A stretch of 64,000 nucleotides of DNA from JAWPMV01 sp038527215 (GCA_038527215.1 JBCBGC010000003.1:62001-126000); one strand, 5' to 3'; numbered from the stretch's first letter, positions 8,131 to 17,151 are shown. A program made the numbers and translations. Notes: generated by a model from the sequence alone, not told the origin.

Positions 8131-9056
8131 TGGCCCTTAGTACCCGGCATTTATTAGGTATCAAGTACATTCAACCGGAGGATATTCAGCTCATCTTTGA
8201 GACGGCGGACAATTTCAAAGAGGTAATCAACCGCCCCATCAAAAAGGTGCCCTCGCTGCGCGATATCACGGTGGCCAACCTATTTTTCGAAAACTCCACC
8301 CGAACCCGTATCTCTTTTGAACTGGCAGAAAAAAGGCTCTCCGCCGATGTCGTCAACTTTTCCGCCTCTTCCAGTAGCGTCAAAAAAGGGGAAACCTTGC
8401 TCGACACGGTCAACAACATCCTGGCCATGAAAGTGGATATGGTGGTGATGCGCCATCCCCATCCCGGAGCCCCGGTTTTTCTCAGTAAACATATTCCTGC
8501 CCAAATCATCAATGCCGGAGACGGTACCCATGAGCATCCGACCCAGGCTTTGCTGGACGGTTTTTCATTGCGGGAGCAGTTTGGGGAGTTAAAAGGCCTC
8601 AACGTGGCCATCGTAGGGGATATCACCCATAGCCGGGTGGCGCTGTCCAATATTTTTGCGCTGAATAAAATGGGGGCCAATGTCCGGGTTTGTGGTCCGC
8701 CCACCCTGATTCCTAAGTACATCTCCAGCCTGGGCGTCGAAGTCAGTTATGACCTCAAAGATACCTTGCAGTGGTGCGATGCGGCCAATATGCTCCGTAT
8801 TCAGTTGGAGCGCCAGGACATGCGCTACTTCCCCAGCCTGCGGGAGTATAGCATGCAGTACCAGCTGAACATGCATCTCCTGGATAGCCTGAACAAAAAA
8901 CTGGTCATCATGCACCCCGGTCCTATCAACCGAGGGGTAGAGATTACCAGTGAGGTAGCGGACAGTGATCAGGCCATTATTTTGGATCAGGTACAAAATG
9001 GCGTGGCTACGCGGATGGCGGTGTTATATCTGCTAGCTGGTATAAAAGGCGTTTAA
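8130..9056 (+). CDS. pyrB: Aspartate carbamoyltransferase, catalytic subunit
   Basis: This 308-residue enzyme joins carbamoyl phosphate and L-aspartate in the second step of de novo pyrimidine synthesis. The carbamoyl-phosphate motif STRTR is at residues 56-60 within FFENSTRTRISFE, and HEHPTQALLD and HPGPINRGVE follow at their expected places. Length equals that of the stand-alone catalytic chain. No pyrI regulatory subunit is adjacent; control probably relies on the overlapping pyrR. Confidence 0.97.
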   Translation: MALSTRHLLGIKYIQPEDIQLIFETADNFKEVINRPIKKVPSLRDITVANLFFENSTRTRISFELAEKRLSADVVNFSASSSSVKKGETLLDTVNNILAMKVDMVVMRHPHPGAPVFLSKHIPAQIINAGDGTHEHPTQALLDGFSLREQFGELKGLNVAIVGDITHSRVALSNIFALNKMGANVRVCGPPTLIPKYISSLGVEVSYDLKDTLQWCDAANMLRIQLERQDMRYFPSLREYSMQYQLNMHLLDSLNKKLVIMHPGPINRGVEITSEVADSDQAIILDQVQNGVATRMAVLYLLAGIKGV

Positions 9057-9164
9057 GGCCTTTGGCATACAACCCTTCCCTACTTTTTACCTACTTTAAC
9101 ATCGAACTGACCCTCGAAATGCGATATGGATTTTATTCCCATTTAGGCTAAAGTAGAGGAAAAA

Positions 9165-9303
9165 AAACAAGCACAAAAAGGAGTTCCGCTGTTCAGAAGA
9201 GGCGCCGGGGCATTGACGCTGCTTAGGGTGCGGGGGCTGGAAAGAGGGAAGGCGCGGTTAGCAGCGTCTTGATTTTTGCACCACTTTTTATCAAGAAAAA
9301 GTG
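9165..9303. repeat. Dispersed intergenic repeat, GACGCTGC family, copy 2 (inverted)
   Basis: Reverse-complement relative of the element at 4481-4642. It shares GGCGCGGTTAGCAGCGTCTT, an inverted CATTGACGCTGC 60 bp away, and an end hairpin CACTTTTTATCAAGAAAAAGTG. It fills most of the 304-bp gap between pyrB and the LptF/G permease. The hairpin end is terminator-like and may stop pyrRB transcripts. Confidence 0.7.
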
Positions 9304-9360
9304 GTTAATAATCAAAAAAGAAGAATTTCAATCCACATTGGAAATAAGTTTAATTTCGAT

Positions 9361-10830
9361 ATGGTTAAAAAAATAGACTGGATGGTATTGCGGGCCTTTA
9401 TCGGGCCATTCCTGATGAGCTTTGCCATCATTCTATTCATTTTGGTCATGCAGTTCATGTCATTGTACATGAACGATATCATCGGCAAAGGCCTGGGCAT
9501 CGTGGTGCTGGGCAAGCTGATTGGCTATGCCGGGGGACGTCTGGCCCTGACCGCCATGCCGGTAGCGATTCTGGCCGCTGGGCTGATGACCTTTGGCAGC
9601 ATGGGCGAGCATTATGAATTGGCTGCCCTCAAATCCTGTGGGATCGGGGTACACAAAATCGGCCGCTCTGTGGTGGCCTTTTCGCTCTTGCTTTTAGCAG
9701 GTTCCATCTGGCTTTCTTACACCCTCGTACCGCAAGCCAACCTCAAATTCTTCAGTCTGTTGTATGATGTGCAACGCAAAAAAGCCGATCTGGCGATCAA
9801 ACCGGGCCACTTTTACTGGGATATAGATGAATATGTGATCCGGGTTTCGGACAAAGACCTCGGCACGGGCATGCTCTATGATGTGCTCATTTACGATCAT
9901 ACCGAAAACCGCGGCAACAACGATGTCCTCATGGCTGACTCTGCCTCTACCTATATGGAAGGCAATAAACTGAAGATGGTCCTCTACCACGGGGTGCGTC
10001 ATGAGGCCTATAAAAATGATCCCGGTAAGAAAAACCATCCCTACGGACGGACCTATTTTGATTCCCTTTATTATCGGTTTGATCTCTCAGGTTTTGATTT
10101 GGACCGGACGGATGAAAGCCAGTTTCGACATCAGATTACCCTGACGCAGGCGCAGTTGAGCAGCGCTTTGGACAGTCTCACGCTGCTAAGGGGAAGCTAT
10201 GAGCGCAAAGCAGAACGACAGATTGGGCGCTATACCAAGATCGACAGTGCCTTTGCGCATTATGTGCAGGATACCTTTCCTGTAACACGCGCGCTGGAAA
10301 CGGTTGATCCCGATCCAGGTGAATTCATGTGGGACTGTGTCCCATTGAAGAAACAGGAAGAGCTCATCAACCGCGCCAATACCAATGTCCGGGCGGTCAA
10401 CAGTTACCTGGACTTTATGACCAAGAAAAAAGAGGATCAGCTGAAGGCCCGCAACAAATATCTGTACGAATACTATTTCCGGCTGGCCCTTCCAGTCAAC
10501 TGTGTCCTCTTCATGCTGATCGGCATCTCCCTGGGAGCCATCATCCGCAAAGGCGGCCTCGGCATGCCAGCCATCATTTCCATCGTACTCTTCCTGGCGT
10601 TTTATGTCTTAACCACCTACGGGAAAAAATTTGCTAAAGAAGGGGTGGTTGATCCCTGGACAGGGGCCTGGTTCTCAGTCCTGGTCTTTACCCCCCTGGC
10701 CCTGGTGCTGACCTATCAGGCAACCACAGACGCTCGGATTCTGGATGCTACGCAATGGAAATTGATGGGCGAAAAAATCTGGGCCGGTATACTGAGCATT
10801 CCCCAATTATTTTCCCGGAAGCAGGCATAA
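9361..10830 (+). CDS. LptF/LptG family permease (YjgP/YjgQ)
   Basis: The first ATG of the frame (9361) gives MVKKIDWMVLRAFIGPFLMSF and 489 residues; the frame itself extends back to a GTG at 9301 inside the preceding repeat. There are about three N-terminal membrane segments, a large periplasmic beta-jellyroll region (about residues 140-370) and three C-terminal segments (LPVNCVLFMLIGISLGAIIRKGGLG), which is the LptF/G layout. These subunits form, with LptB, the transporter that extracts lipopolysaccharide from the inner membrane. Only one subunit gene is here. The gene stands alone and ends at a hairpin terminator. Confidence 0.92.
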   Translation: MVKKIDWMVLRAFIGPFLMSFAIILFILVMQFMSLYMNDIIGKGLGIVVLGKLIGYAGGRLALTAMPVAILAAGLMTFGSMGEHYELAALKSCGIGVHKIGRSVVAFSLLLLAGSIWLSYTLVPQANLKFFSLLYDVQRKKADLAIKPGHFYWDIDEYVIRVSDKDLGTGMLYDVLIYDHTENRGNNDVLMADSASTYMEGNKLKMVLYHGVRHEAYKNDPGKKNHPYGRTYFDSLYYRFDLSGFDLDRTDESQFRHQITLTQAQLSSALDSLTLLRGSYERKAERQIGRYTKIDSAFAHYVQDTFPVTRALETVDPDPGEFMWDCVPLKKQEELINRANTNVRAVNSYLDFMTKKKEDQLKARNKYLYEYYFRLALPVNCVLFMLIGISLGAIIRKGGLGMPAIISIVLFLAFYVLTTYGKKFAKEGVVDPWTGAWFSVLVFTPLALVLTYQATTDARILDATQWKLMGEKIWAGILSIPQLFSRKQA

Positions 10831-10855
10831 AAAAAGCCCCGCCAAATGACGGGGC
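10829..10855 (-). terminator. Intrinsic terminator (possibly bidirectional)
   Basis: GCCCCG-N8-CGGGGC followed on the minus strand by a run of seven T. It lies 25 bp past the stop of the minus-strand CBM48 gene and right at the stop of the permease gene, so it may serve both converging genes. Confidence 0.85.
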
Positions 10856-10879
10856 ACAATTCTTTTGTGTTTAGGAGGA

Positions 10880-11188
10880 TTAGAGAACTACTACAGAGTT
10901 GTCTGCACCAGAAAATGGAGATGGTACATACTTATCAGCAGCTTCATCATTTTCCCAGGTCTCTCCGTTGATGAGGTAACGGAATTGGTACTCTTTCCCT
11001 TGCTCTAAATTCAAGGTGGCAGTGAACCCACCAGATTTGAGGCTTTTCATGGGAAGGTCTTTGACGTCCCAGGCGTTGAAGTCGCCTACCAAAGACACGT
11101 TTTGAGCTTCAGCAGCCATTTCTTTAGGCAGCTTGAAGGTAACCTTGCACACAGGCTTGGATTTCAGGAATTTTTTAGAAATACTCAT
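10880..11188 (-). CDS. Small CBM48/AMPK-type glycogen-binding domain protein
   Basis: This 102-residue protein consists almost entirely of one isoamylase N-terminal/CBM48-like beta-sandwich: VSLVGDFNAWD, the central hydrophobic strands and KEYQFRYLINGETWEND match the glycogen-binding domain pattern. No catalytic domain is attached, so it is probably a cytosolic carbohydrate- or protein-binding module; stand-alone copies are common in Bacteroidota. A Bacteroidota-type promoter lies directly upstream (11207-11237), predicting a very short leader of about a dozen bases. Confidence 0.88.
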   Translation of the reverse strand: MSISKKFLKSKPVCKVTFKLPKEMAAEAQNVSLVGDFNAWDVKDLPMKSLKSGGFTATLNLEQGKEYQFRYLINGETWENDEAADKYVPSPFSGADNSVVVL

Positions 11189-11206
11189 GACAAATTAGTT
11201 TAGCTG

Positions 11207-11237
11207 CAAAGCTAGATACTTTTGAAATATTTTCAAA
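11207..11237 (-). promoter_or_regulatory. Bacteroidota-type promoter with inverted repeat in the spacer
   Basis: Read on the minus strand: TTTG, 19 bp, then TAGCTTTG, an exact match to the TTTG-N19-TAnnTTTG consensus for the primary sigma factor of Bacteroidota. The near-palindrome TTGAAAATATTTCAA overlaps the -33 box and spacer and could bind a regulator. More copies of AAATATTTTCC-like sequence lie at 11262-11285. Confidence 0.75.
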
Positions 11238-11406
11238 AAAGGCAATAGAAAAATATATATGTGTAAATATTTTCCTGATATTTTCCGATTACCTTAAAAT
11301 GCTTTCGGGATATACAGCAAATATGAGCCCAAAAGCTCCGGGAACTCAAGACGAAAAACCCAATTTTTAAACATCCTACGAAGACCTGGGAAAAAAGCAG
11401 GAAAAG

Positions 11407-12243
11407 CTAGCCTTTTAGATATTCGGAGAGGCGGCCCCCTTCCTTCTGGACGCGCTTCCAAAACGCAGGCCAAAGCCCTCCGTCTTTTTTCAAGCGACGA
11501 TCCGAAGTCCAAACCTGCGATTCTTCCCCTTCCAGAAAAACCAGGCGACCGATTTTCATCAGGGACTTGGCCATAGCTCCATCATCCGACCCGAGCTGGT
11601 CGTGCTCATAGGAACCATATTGCAGGGCATCTTCCCGGCGGAAGGCCATGTTGAAGCCTAGCACATTGAGGTAAGGGCGGTGCCAACGACGCAGGTCATA
11701 GAGGTTTTCCCGCAGGGATTCATAAATAAAGTAGCGCCATTTTCTTCTTAGGGACTCCGGCAGGATGGCATGTCCCCCATATACCAGCGCCACCTCTTCC
11801 TGGGCCAACTGTTCCATGAAGCCCAGACCCCAGTAGGGCGGATAGAGACTATCGCCGTCAGCTTGCAGGATGATGTTCCCTTTGGCCAGTTCCAGGCCTG
11901 TCTGGCGGGCCTGCGGTATCCCCAGTCTTTGAGGATGGCTATGGCAGGTAAGGCCTATAGCATGCAGAAGCTCGACAGTTCCATCCTCACTCCCATCATT
12001 GATCACCACCAATTCGGTGGGAATCTGATCAGGAATCAGCAATTGGCTTAGAGAAGAAAGGGTATGCAGCAGGCGGTCTGCTTCATTGTAGAGGGGAAGC
12101 ACAATAGAGATTTCGGGTTCTGCGACTTGCAGAACCTGCATACCTTGCTGGATTCGTTCACGCGTAGCAAGTGTTACATCTTCCCAAGCCTGGTATTCAA
12201 ACAAGTGTCCAAATACCCAGGCTGGTATCTTAAATGCGGCCAT
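11407..12243 (-). CDS. Glycosyltransferase family 2 protein
   Basis: This 278-residue GT-A enzyme carries the family 2 start VLPLYNEADRLLHTLSSL, the nucleotide-binding VINDGSEDGT, and a DxD-type metal site in LQADGDSLYPP. It lacks membrane segments. Acceptor and sugar are not predictable. It begins with about 50 residues before the catalytic domain. It is followed downstream, on the same strand, by nothing for 200 bp, and upstream (12346) by the pseudouridine synthase, also on the minus strand. Confidence 0.9.
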   Translation of the reverse strand: MAAFKIPAWVFGHLFEYQAWEDVTLATRERIQQGMQVLQVAEPEISIVLPLYNEADRLLHTLSSLSQLLIPDQIPTELVVINDGSEDGTVELLHAIGLTCHSHPQRLGIPQARQTGLELAKGNIILQADGDSLYPPYWGLGFMEQLAQEEVALVYGGHAILPESLRRKWRYFIYESLRENLYDLRRWHRPYLNVLGFNMAFRREDALQYGSYEHDQLGSDDGAMAKSLMKIGRLVFLEGEESQVWTSDRRLKKDGGLWPAFWKRVQKEGGRLSEYLKG

Positions 12244-12345
12244 CCCTATGTACCTTAAGTGCTTGCCTCAACTTAGATGTTTCGTAGCAGGAAAACATCA
12301 AGCTCGGGCTGAATGGAAAAAATTGGCTGTTTAGTGGAAGGGCGT

Positions 12346-13044
12346 TCAGGACTGGTTAAAGGGGCTCCAGAGTTTTCCGGGCGGCAGCGGGGCTTCAAAA
12401 ATGATTTTTTCTTGTAGGGTCGGATGGGTGATTTCCAGGCTGCGCGCCCATAGGCAGATGGATTTATCCGGATTAAAACTGGCCGCGCCATATTTGACAT
12501 CTCCCTGAATCGGAGCTCCTACTGCGGCCATTTGTACCCGTATCTGATGCTTGCGACCGGTATGCAAATCCACAGACACCAGGGCCCGACCCCCTTTACG
12601 GGAAAGAATCTGATAACTGAGGTGGGCCTTTTTGCTATCGGCTACCTGGCGGGGAAAAGCTTTCATGATGTTCTTTTTCCCGGGAAGCTGCTTGAGGTAG
12701 TGGATCAGCTCTCCCCGTGATTCCGGCAAGCGCTTTTGGGTGAGCAGCCAATAGGTCTTGGCGACCTCCCGGTTCTGGAACTGTTTGGACAAACGAGAAG
12801 CGGCCTTGGAGGTCTTGGCCAGTAGCAGCACTCCACCCGTGGGGCGATCTAGTCTGTGCAGGAGGCCAAGGTATACATTCCCGGGTTTTTGATCTCGTTC
12901 CTTGAGAAAGGCTTTGATCCATTCTACGACGCTCTGGTCCCCACTGGCATCTCCCTGAGCGAGCATGCCTGCCGGTTTTACGATGGCCAGGAGGTGATTG
13001 TCTTCAAAAATAATATGGGGCTTTTTTACCAAGCGAATATTCAA
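12346..13044 (-). CDS. RluA-family pseudouridine synthase
   Basis: The catalytic HRLDRPTGG motif contains the nucleophilic Asp that isomerises uridine to pseudouridine in rRNA or tRNA; KPAGMLAQGD and HTGRKHQIRVQM are also family motifs. There is no S4 domain. No ATG lies between the upstream in-frame TGA (13084-13086) and the conserved domain, so a TTG start is needed: candidates are 13077, 13056 and 13044. I chose 13044 because it starts a few residues before the conserved IIFEDNHLLAI strand. Target base is unknown. Confidence 0.88.
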   Translation of the reverse strand: MNIRLVKKPHIIFEDNHLLAIVKPAGMLAQGDASGDQSVVEWIKAFLKERDQKPGNVYLGLLHRLDRPTGGVLLLAKTSKAASRLSKQFQNREVAKTYWLLTQKRLPESRGELIHYLKQLPGKKNIMKAFPRQVADSKKAHLSYQILSRKGGRALVSVDLHTGRKHQIRVQMAAVGAPIQGDVKYGAASFNPDKSICLWARSLEITHPTLQEKIIFEAPLPPGKLWSPFNQS

Positions 13045-13239
13045 TAGGGTGGTCAAAGTTCCAGCAAAGAAACACAAAAATTCTCAGGAAAATCGGAAAG
13101 CATTCCGGGAAAAAGGGGCCCTTTCAGCCTGGAGCTACCATATACCGGAGCCTTGATATGTTTTCACCCCTGCTGAGACCCGCAAGTTTTCTCCTTAAAG
13201 TATCCTTGAATCACAAGCGGTAATTCACAATTTGAAGTA

Positions 13240-13401
13240 AGAGCTTGTTCAGAAATTTCCTTTTGTCTGAGGATTTCGCTTTTTGGAACCTGAATTCACC
13301 TTTTTCCCTCAAAATAGCTCGCTATTCTGAGAAAAAAACGCTCTTCAGAACCCCAAAATCGTTCCTCTCAGCCTAAAACGCCAAAATCCGAACAAGCGCT
13401 A
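13240..13401. mobile_element. MITE-like element with terminal inverted repeats
   Basis: The left end AGAGCTTGTTCAGAAATTT matches the reverse complement of the right end, AGCGCTTGTTCGGATTTT, with few mismatches. The interior is itself a long imperfect inverted repeat centred on AAAATAGCTCGCTATT. There is no coding capacity, and TAA flanks both ends, a possible 3-bp target duplication. It fills most of the 390-bp gap between the pseudouridine synthase and the MDR oxidoreductase. The transposase that mobilises it is not in the window. Confidence 0.65.
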
Positions 13402-13479
13402 AGTTTACGCCATGGCAGTGCAGACACCAACTGCAGATCCGATGTCCCTTTCCTTGCTGCCAGGGATATGAAGCCGTTT

Positions 13480-14421
13480 ATGAAAGCCATTGTTTACCAC
13501 AAGTATGGAAGTCCCCAGGTATTATCCTTTAGTGAGGTACCGCTCCCCCCTGTCAAAGCTAACCAGGTCCTGGTCAAGGTTAGAGCTTCCGGCCTGAATC
13601 CCATTGACTGTGAAATCCGCAAAGGCAGGATGCAAGTCGTGACCGGGAATCGCTTTCCCCGCATCCCAGGGTGTGATTTTGCGGGAGATATAGTTGAAGT
13701 AGGGCGAAAAGTAAAGGGGTTTGAGATTGGAGACGCTGTCTACGGGATGGCTGAGACTTTTACCGGAGGGGCTTATGCTGAATACCTAACCATCAGTCCG
13801 GGTGAAATTGCCCCCAAACCAGATAATCTGAGCTATGAGGAAGCTGCCGCTATTCCTTTGGCGGCCCTGACCGCTTTACAGGCCTACCAAAATCTGGGTA
13901 ACATCCGTCCCGGCATGGAGGTCTTCATTCATGGCGCTTCCGGAGGGGTGGGGGTTTTTGCGATCCAACTGGCCAAAGCCTTTGGCGCGAAGGTCACGGC
14001 CAGCGCCAGCTTTCGCAATACAGATTTGCTGAAAGAATTGGGAGCAGACCGCACCATAGATTATACCCGGCAGAACGTTTTAAGCCTGGGCCAAAAGTTT
14101 GACATCTTTTTCGATGTTTACGGCAACCAGTCTTTGGCAAAAGCCCGCAAAAGCCTGCGTCCACAGGGGAGGTACATTTCCACTATTCCTAATCCCAGGA
14201 ATTTCAGAGACCAGTTTTTCTCCATCCTACTCCCCCAAAAAGCGAAAGTAGTCGTGGTCAAATCCCTGGCCAGAGACCTGCTTTTTCTCCGGCGCCTGGT
14301 AGAAGAAGAAAAGGTACTGCCGATTCTCGACCGCTCATTTGACCTCCAGGAGGCAGAAAAGGCCCAAACGTATTTGGAATCCCGCAGAGCCAGAGGCAAA
14401 GTAGTTTTACAGGTTTCCTAG
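13480..14421 (+). CDS. NAD(P)-dependent MDR-family oxidoreductase (quinone reductase/alcohol dehydrogenase-like)
   Basis: Start at 13480 gives MKAIVYHKYG, the usual family start; 13468 is an alternative adding four residues. The GroES-like domain (residues about 1-120) is followed by a Rossmann fold with GASGGVGVFAIQLAKAFGAKVTA. The structural and catalytic zinc cysteines of true alcohol dehydrogenases are missing, so it is a zinc-independent quinone oxidoreductase-type member. Substrate unknown. It stands alone. Confidence 0.9.
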   Translation: MKAIVYHKYGSPQVLSFSEVPLPPVKANQVLVKVRASGLNPIDCEIRKGRMQVVTGNRFPRIPGCDFAGDIVEVGRKVKGFEIGDAVYGMAETFTGGAYAEYLTISPGEIAPKPDNLSYEEAAAIPLAALTALQAYQNLGNIRPGMEVFIHGASGGVGVFAIQLAKAFGAKVTASASFRNTDLLKELGADRTIDYTRQNVLSLGQKFDIFFDVYGNQSLAKARKSLRPQGRYISTIPNPRNFRDQFFSILLPQKAKVVVVKSLARDLLFLRRLVEEEKVLPILDRSFDLQEAEKAQTYLESRRARGKVVLQVS

Positions 14422-14760
14422 TCCCTTTTACATCCTTACAAGCGCAAGGAGTTGATTTTCTTCAATTTTCCGCAAATTCTTACATTTGGGATCAGAAAGG
14501 TGCACTGGCCCCAAATGTTTTTTGAATCGAACTAAATAGTTGGCTAATTTCAAGACGCTCCATGAAAACCAAGAATTAGCTTAGCGTTCTTAGCAATTTG
14601 TTCCCTGAGGGTAGGATCTTGATCCTACCCTATTTTGTTAGATTCTGACCGTCTTCTTGCATCCTGAAATAGACGTTTTTTTCCTCATCCTGAAGCAGCT
14701 TTTCCACGTACAATCATAGGGAATTGTGTAAATTCCTCTATTGCATTTTCTCAAGATTGA
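14422..14760. other. 339-bp intergenic region
   Basis: No gene was recognised. The only clear structure is the hairpin at 14608-14631. The rest is AT-rich sequence that presumably carries the promoter of the acyl-CoA oxidase-like gene, but no full TTTG-N19-TAnnTTTG match was seen. Confidence 0.5.
14608..14640 (+). terminator. Perfect 11-bp hairpin, probable terminator
   Basis: AGGGTAGGATC and GATCCTACCCT are separated by two bases and followed by ATTTTGTT. The perfect stem and T-rich tail fit an intrinsic terminator, although it lies about 190 bp after the MDR gene stop; a two-base loop would open to four or more in RNA. Confidence 0.6.
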
Positions 14761-17100
14761 ATGGATATGGCTACTTTTTCAGAATTGCTCACTCATACCC
14801 CATCGGTGCGGTTTTTCCTTCCCCTCATCTACCTGGCATGGTCGGATGAAGTACTGAGTCCCTCAGAGATCAAGCTGATAGAAAATCAGATCAACGCCCA
14901 GGACTGGCTGGCGGCCTCCGATAAGCAGGCGCTGGCAAAATTTCTGGACCCAGCCCATCCTCCCAGTGCTACCCAGCTCAAGGAATGGCAGCGTTTGATG
15001 AAGGAATCCGCCCGGAACATTCCGGCAGATCGGAAAAAGGACCTGTCCCAACTCAGTTTGCAACTAGCCAATCTCGGCTCAGAACAGCTGCCCGGTCAAT
15101 ACAAAAGTGAACCTGCCACCAAGGCCCTGCACAAAATCGAAGAGGCTTTGGGCATCATTACCGGAGAAGCAGTCAGGGAAATGCTCACCGAAGCACGCTC
15201 CTCCCTTGAGCAGCCTCCTTACCTGGAAGAAGCCCCCACCTTTGATGTCAAATCCCTGCAGACCTATCTGGACGGAAGTCAGGCTGAACTGATGGACAAA
15301 GTAAAACTCCTCCTGACCGATCCAGCTTTTCAATACAGCCATATTCCTCAGGATAAAGAAAGTTATCGGGAACTGGTGCTCACCTGGTGCCAGCACCTGG
15401 CAGATCGGGGATACGGGGCCTGGTCCTTTCCTGAATTCTCAGGAGGCAAAGATGATATGGCAGGTTATGTGGCCATTTTTGAAACCTTGGGCTATCACGA
15501 CTTAAGCTTGCTGATCAAATTCGGGGTTCAGTTTGGGTTATTCGGAGGGAGTATCCTGGGATTGGGGACAGAAAAACACCATCGGGCCTATCTGGGGAAA
15601 GTTGGCAGCCTGGAGCTACCGGGTTGCTTTGCCATGACCGAAGCCAATCACGGTTCTAACGTCCGGGACCTGGAAACCACGGCTACCTATGATCCTGCTG
15701 AAGAGGTTTTTGTCATCCATACCCCTCACTACTACGCACACAAAGAATACATAGGAAACGCAGCAGCTCACGGCAAAATGGCCACGGTATTTGCCCAACT
15801 CTACACAGGAGGCGAATGCTACGGGGTACACGCTTTTCTGGTGCCCATGCGGGATGATAGCGGCGCAGCTATGCCGGGGGTAAAAATTGGCGATTCGGGA
15901 CGAAAACTTGGCCTGAATGGGGTGGATAATGGACGCCTTTGGTTTGACCAGGTGAAAGTGCCTCGGGAAAATCTCCTGGATAGATTTGCCTCTGTCGCGG
16001 CAGATGGGACCTATGATAGTCCCATTACCAGCGAATCGCGCCGCTTTTTCACCATGTTGGGTACCTTGGTAGGGGGACGGATCTGTGTCCCTATTGCAGG
16101 CTTAAGTGCCGCCAAATCAGGGCTGAGCATTGCGATTAAGTACGGGGCCAAAAGAAGGCAGTTTGGCCCTACCGATGGAGACGAAGTCCCGATCCTGGAC
16201 TATCCCACCCACCAGCGCCGCCTGATGCCTTTACTCGCCAAATCCTACGCCCTCCATTTTGCTCATCGCTGGCTGGCGGACATTTTTGTCCAGCATGAGG
16301 GAGAGGATACCCGGGAGTTGGAAGCTCTGGCCGCGGGCCTGAAAGCCCTTAGCACCTGGCATACCACGGCCAGCCTTCAGGAATGTCGGGAGGCCTGTGG
16401 AGGAAATGGATATCTCTGGGTCAATCGCCTGGCAGATCTAAAAGCCGATACAGAAATCTTTACCACTTTTGAAGGAGACAATACCGTGCTGATGCAATTG
16501 GTGGCTAAAGGTCGCCTGAATGAATTTAGGCAGGAATTCGGCTCTATGAACATCTTTGGGATGGTCGGATTCCTGGCTCGTCAGGCTTCCACGGCTGTGG
16601 TAGAGAAAAATCCTATTGCCATCCGGCAGGCGGATGAAGCCCATCTCCGAGATCCGGAATTTCATCTCAGCGCTTTTCGGTATCGGGAAGAAAACCTGGT
16701 CATGAGTGCGGCTCAGCGCATCAAACATAGAATTGATCAGGGCATGGATTCCTATGAGGCTTTTCTACAGGTTCAAACCCACCTGGTGACCATGGCAGAA
16801 GCTTATATGGATCGCATCATCCTGGAGCAGTTCATCGCGGCGGTCCAGGCCGCTCCCCAGGCAGAAACCCAAGCCATCCTCCGGGAGGTGGCCGCTTTAT
16901 ATGCCTTGCATACCATGGAAGAAAACCAGGGCTGGTACCTGCGGAATGGTTATCTGGCCGCCGGCAAGGCCAGCGCTATCCGCCGGGAAGTAGACAAGCT
17001 CTGCGCCAGTTTGCGGAAACAGGCGCTGCCTTTGGTAGACGCTTTCGGTATTCCGGACCAGCTCCTCGGAGCGCCTATCGGTACCAACTACGGTCAGTAA
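14761..17100 (+). CDS. Acyl-CoA oxidase/dehydrogenase-like enzyme with N-terminal TerB-like region
   Basis: This 779-residue protein is long for an acyl-CoA dehydrogenase (about 380-600). Residues about 15-130 look like a TerB-type helical domain (RFFLPLIYLAWSDEVLSPSE). The acyl-CoA dehydrogenase core follows (about 190-620): CFAMTEANHGSNVRDLETTATY is the FAD/substrate middle domain, GRKLGLNGVDNGRLWFDQVKVPRENLLDRF follows, and the C-terminal helical domain has REACGGNGYLWVNRLADLKADTEIFTTFEGDN. This pattern is closest to acyl-CoA oxidases (ACOX). The enzyme should oxidise acyl-CoA to trans-2-enoyl-CoA. Whether it reduces O2 or an electron-transfer flavoprotein is not clear. Confidence 0.88.
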   Translation: MDMATFSELLTHTPSVRFFLPLIYLAWSDEVLSPSEIKLIENQINAQDWLAASDKQALAKFLDPAHPPSATQLKEWQRLMKESARNIPADRKKDLSQLSLQLANLGSEQLPGQYKSEPATKALHKIEEALGIITGEAVREMLTEARSSLEQPPYLEEAPTFDVKSLQTYLDGSQAELMDKVKLLLTDPAFQYSHIPQDKESYRELVLTWCQHLADRGYGAWSFPEFSGGKDDMAGYVAIFETLGYHDLSLLIKFGVQFGLFGGSILGLGTEKHHRAYLGKVGSLELPGCFAMTEANHGSNVRDLETTATYDPAEEVFVIHTPHYYAHKEYIGNAAAHGKMATVFAQLYTGGECYGVHAFLVPMRDDSGAAMPGVKIGDSGRKLGLNGVDNGRLWFDQVKVPRENLLDRFASVAADGTYDSPITSESRRFFTMLGTLVGGRICVPIAGLSAAKSGLSIAIKYGAKRRQFGPTDGDEVPILDYPTHQRRLMPLLAKSYALHFAHRWLADIFVQHEGEDTRELEALAAGLKALSTWHTTASLQECREACGGNGYLWVNRLADLKADTEIFTTFEGDNTVLMQLVAKGRLNEFRQEFGSMNIFGMVGFLARQASTAVVEKNPIAIRQADEAHLRDPEFHLSAFRYREENLVMSAAQRIKHRIDQGMDSYEAFLQVQTHLVTMAEAYMDRIILEQFIAAVQAAPQAETQAILREVAALYALHTMEENQGWYLRNGYLAAGKASAIRREVDKLCASLRKQALPLVDAFGIPDQLLGAPIGTNYGQ

Positions 17101-17122
17101 ATAACATATTCACCCTGCATAA

Positions 17123-17151
17123 AAAACATGCGTCGTCCCGAATTTTGAGTA
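17123..17151. repeat. Half copy of the 17775 terminator hairpin
   Basis: AAAAAACATGCGTCGTCCCGAATTTTGAG is close to one half of the hairpin at 17775-17813 (AACATGAGTCATCCC). It lies at the opposite edge of the 17.2-17.7 kb hairpin field, 22 bp past the acyl-CoA oxidase-like stop codon. Confidence 0.45.
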
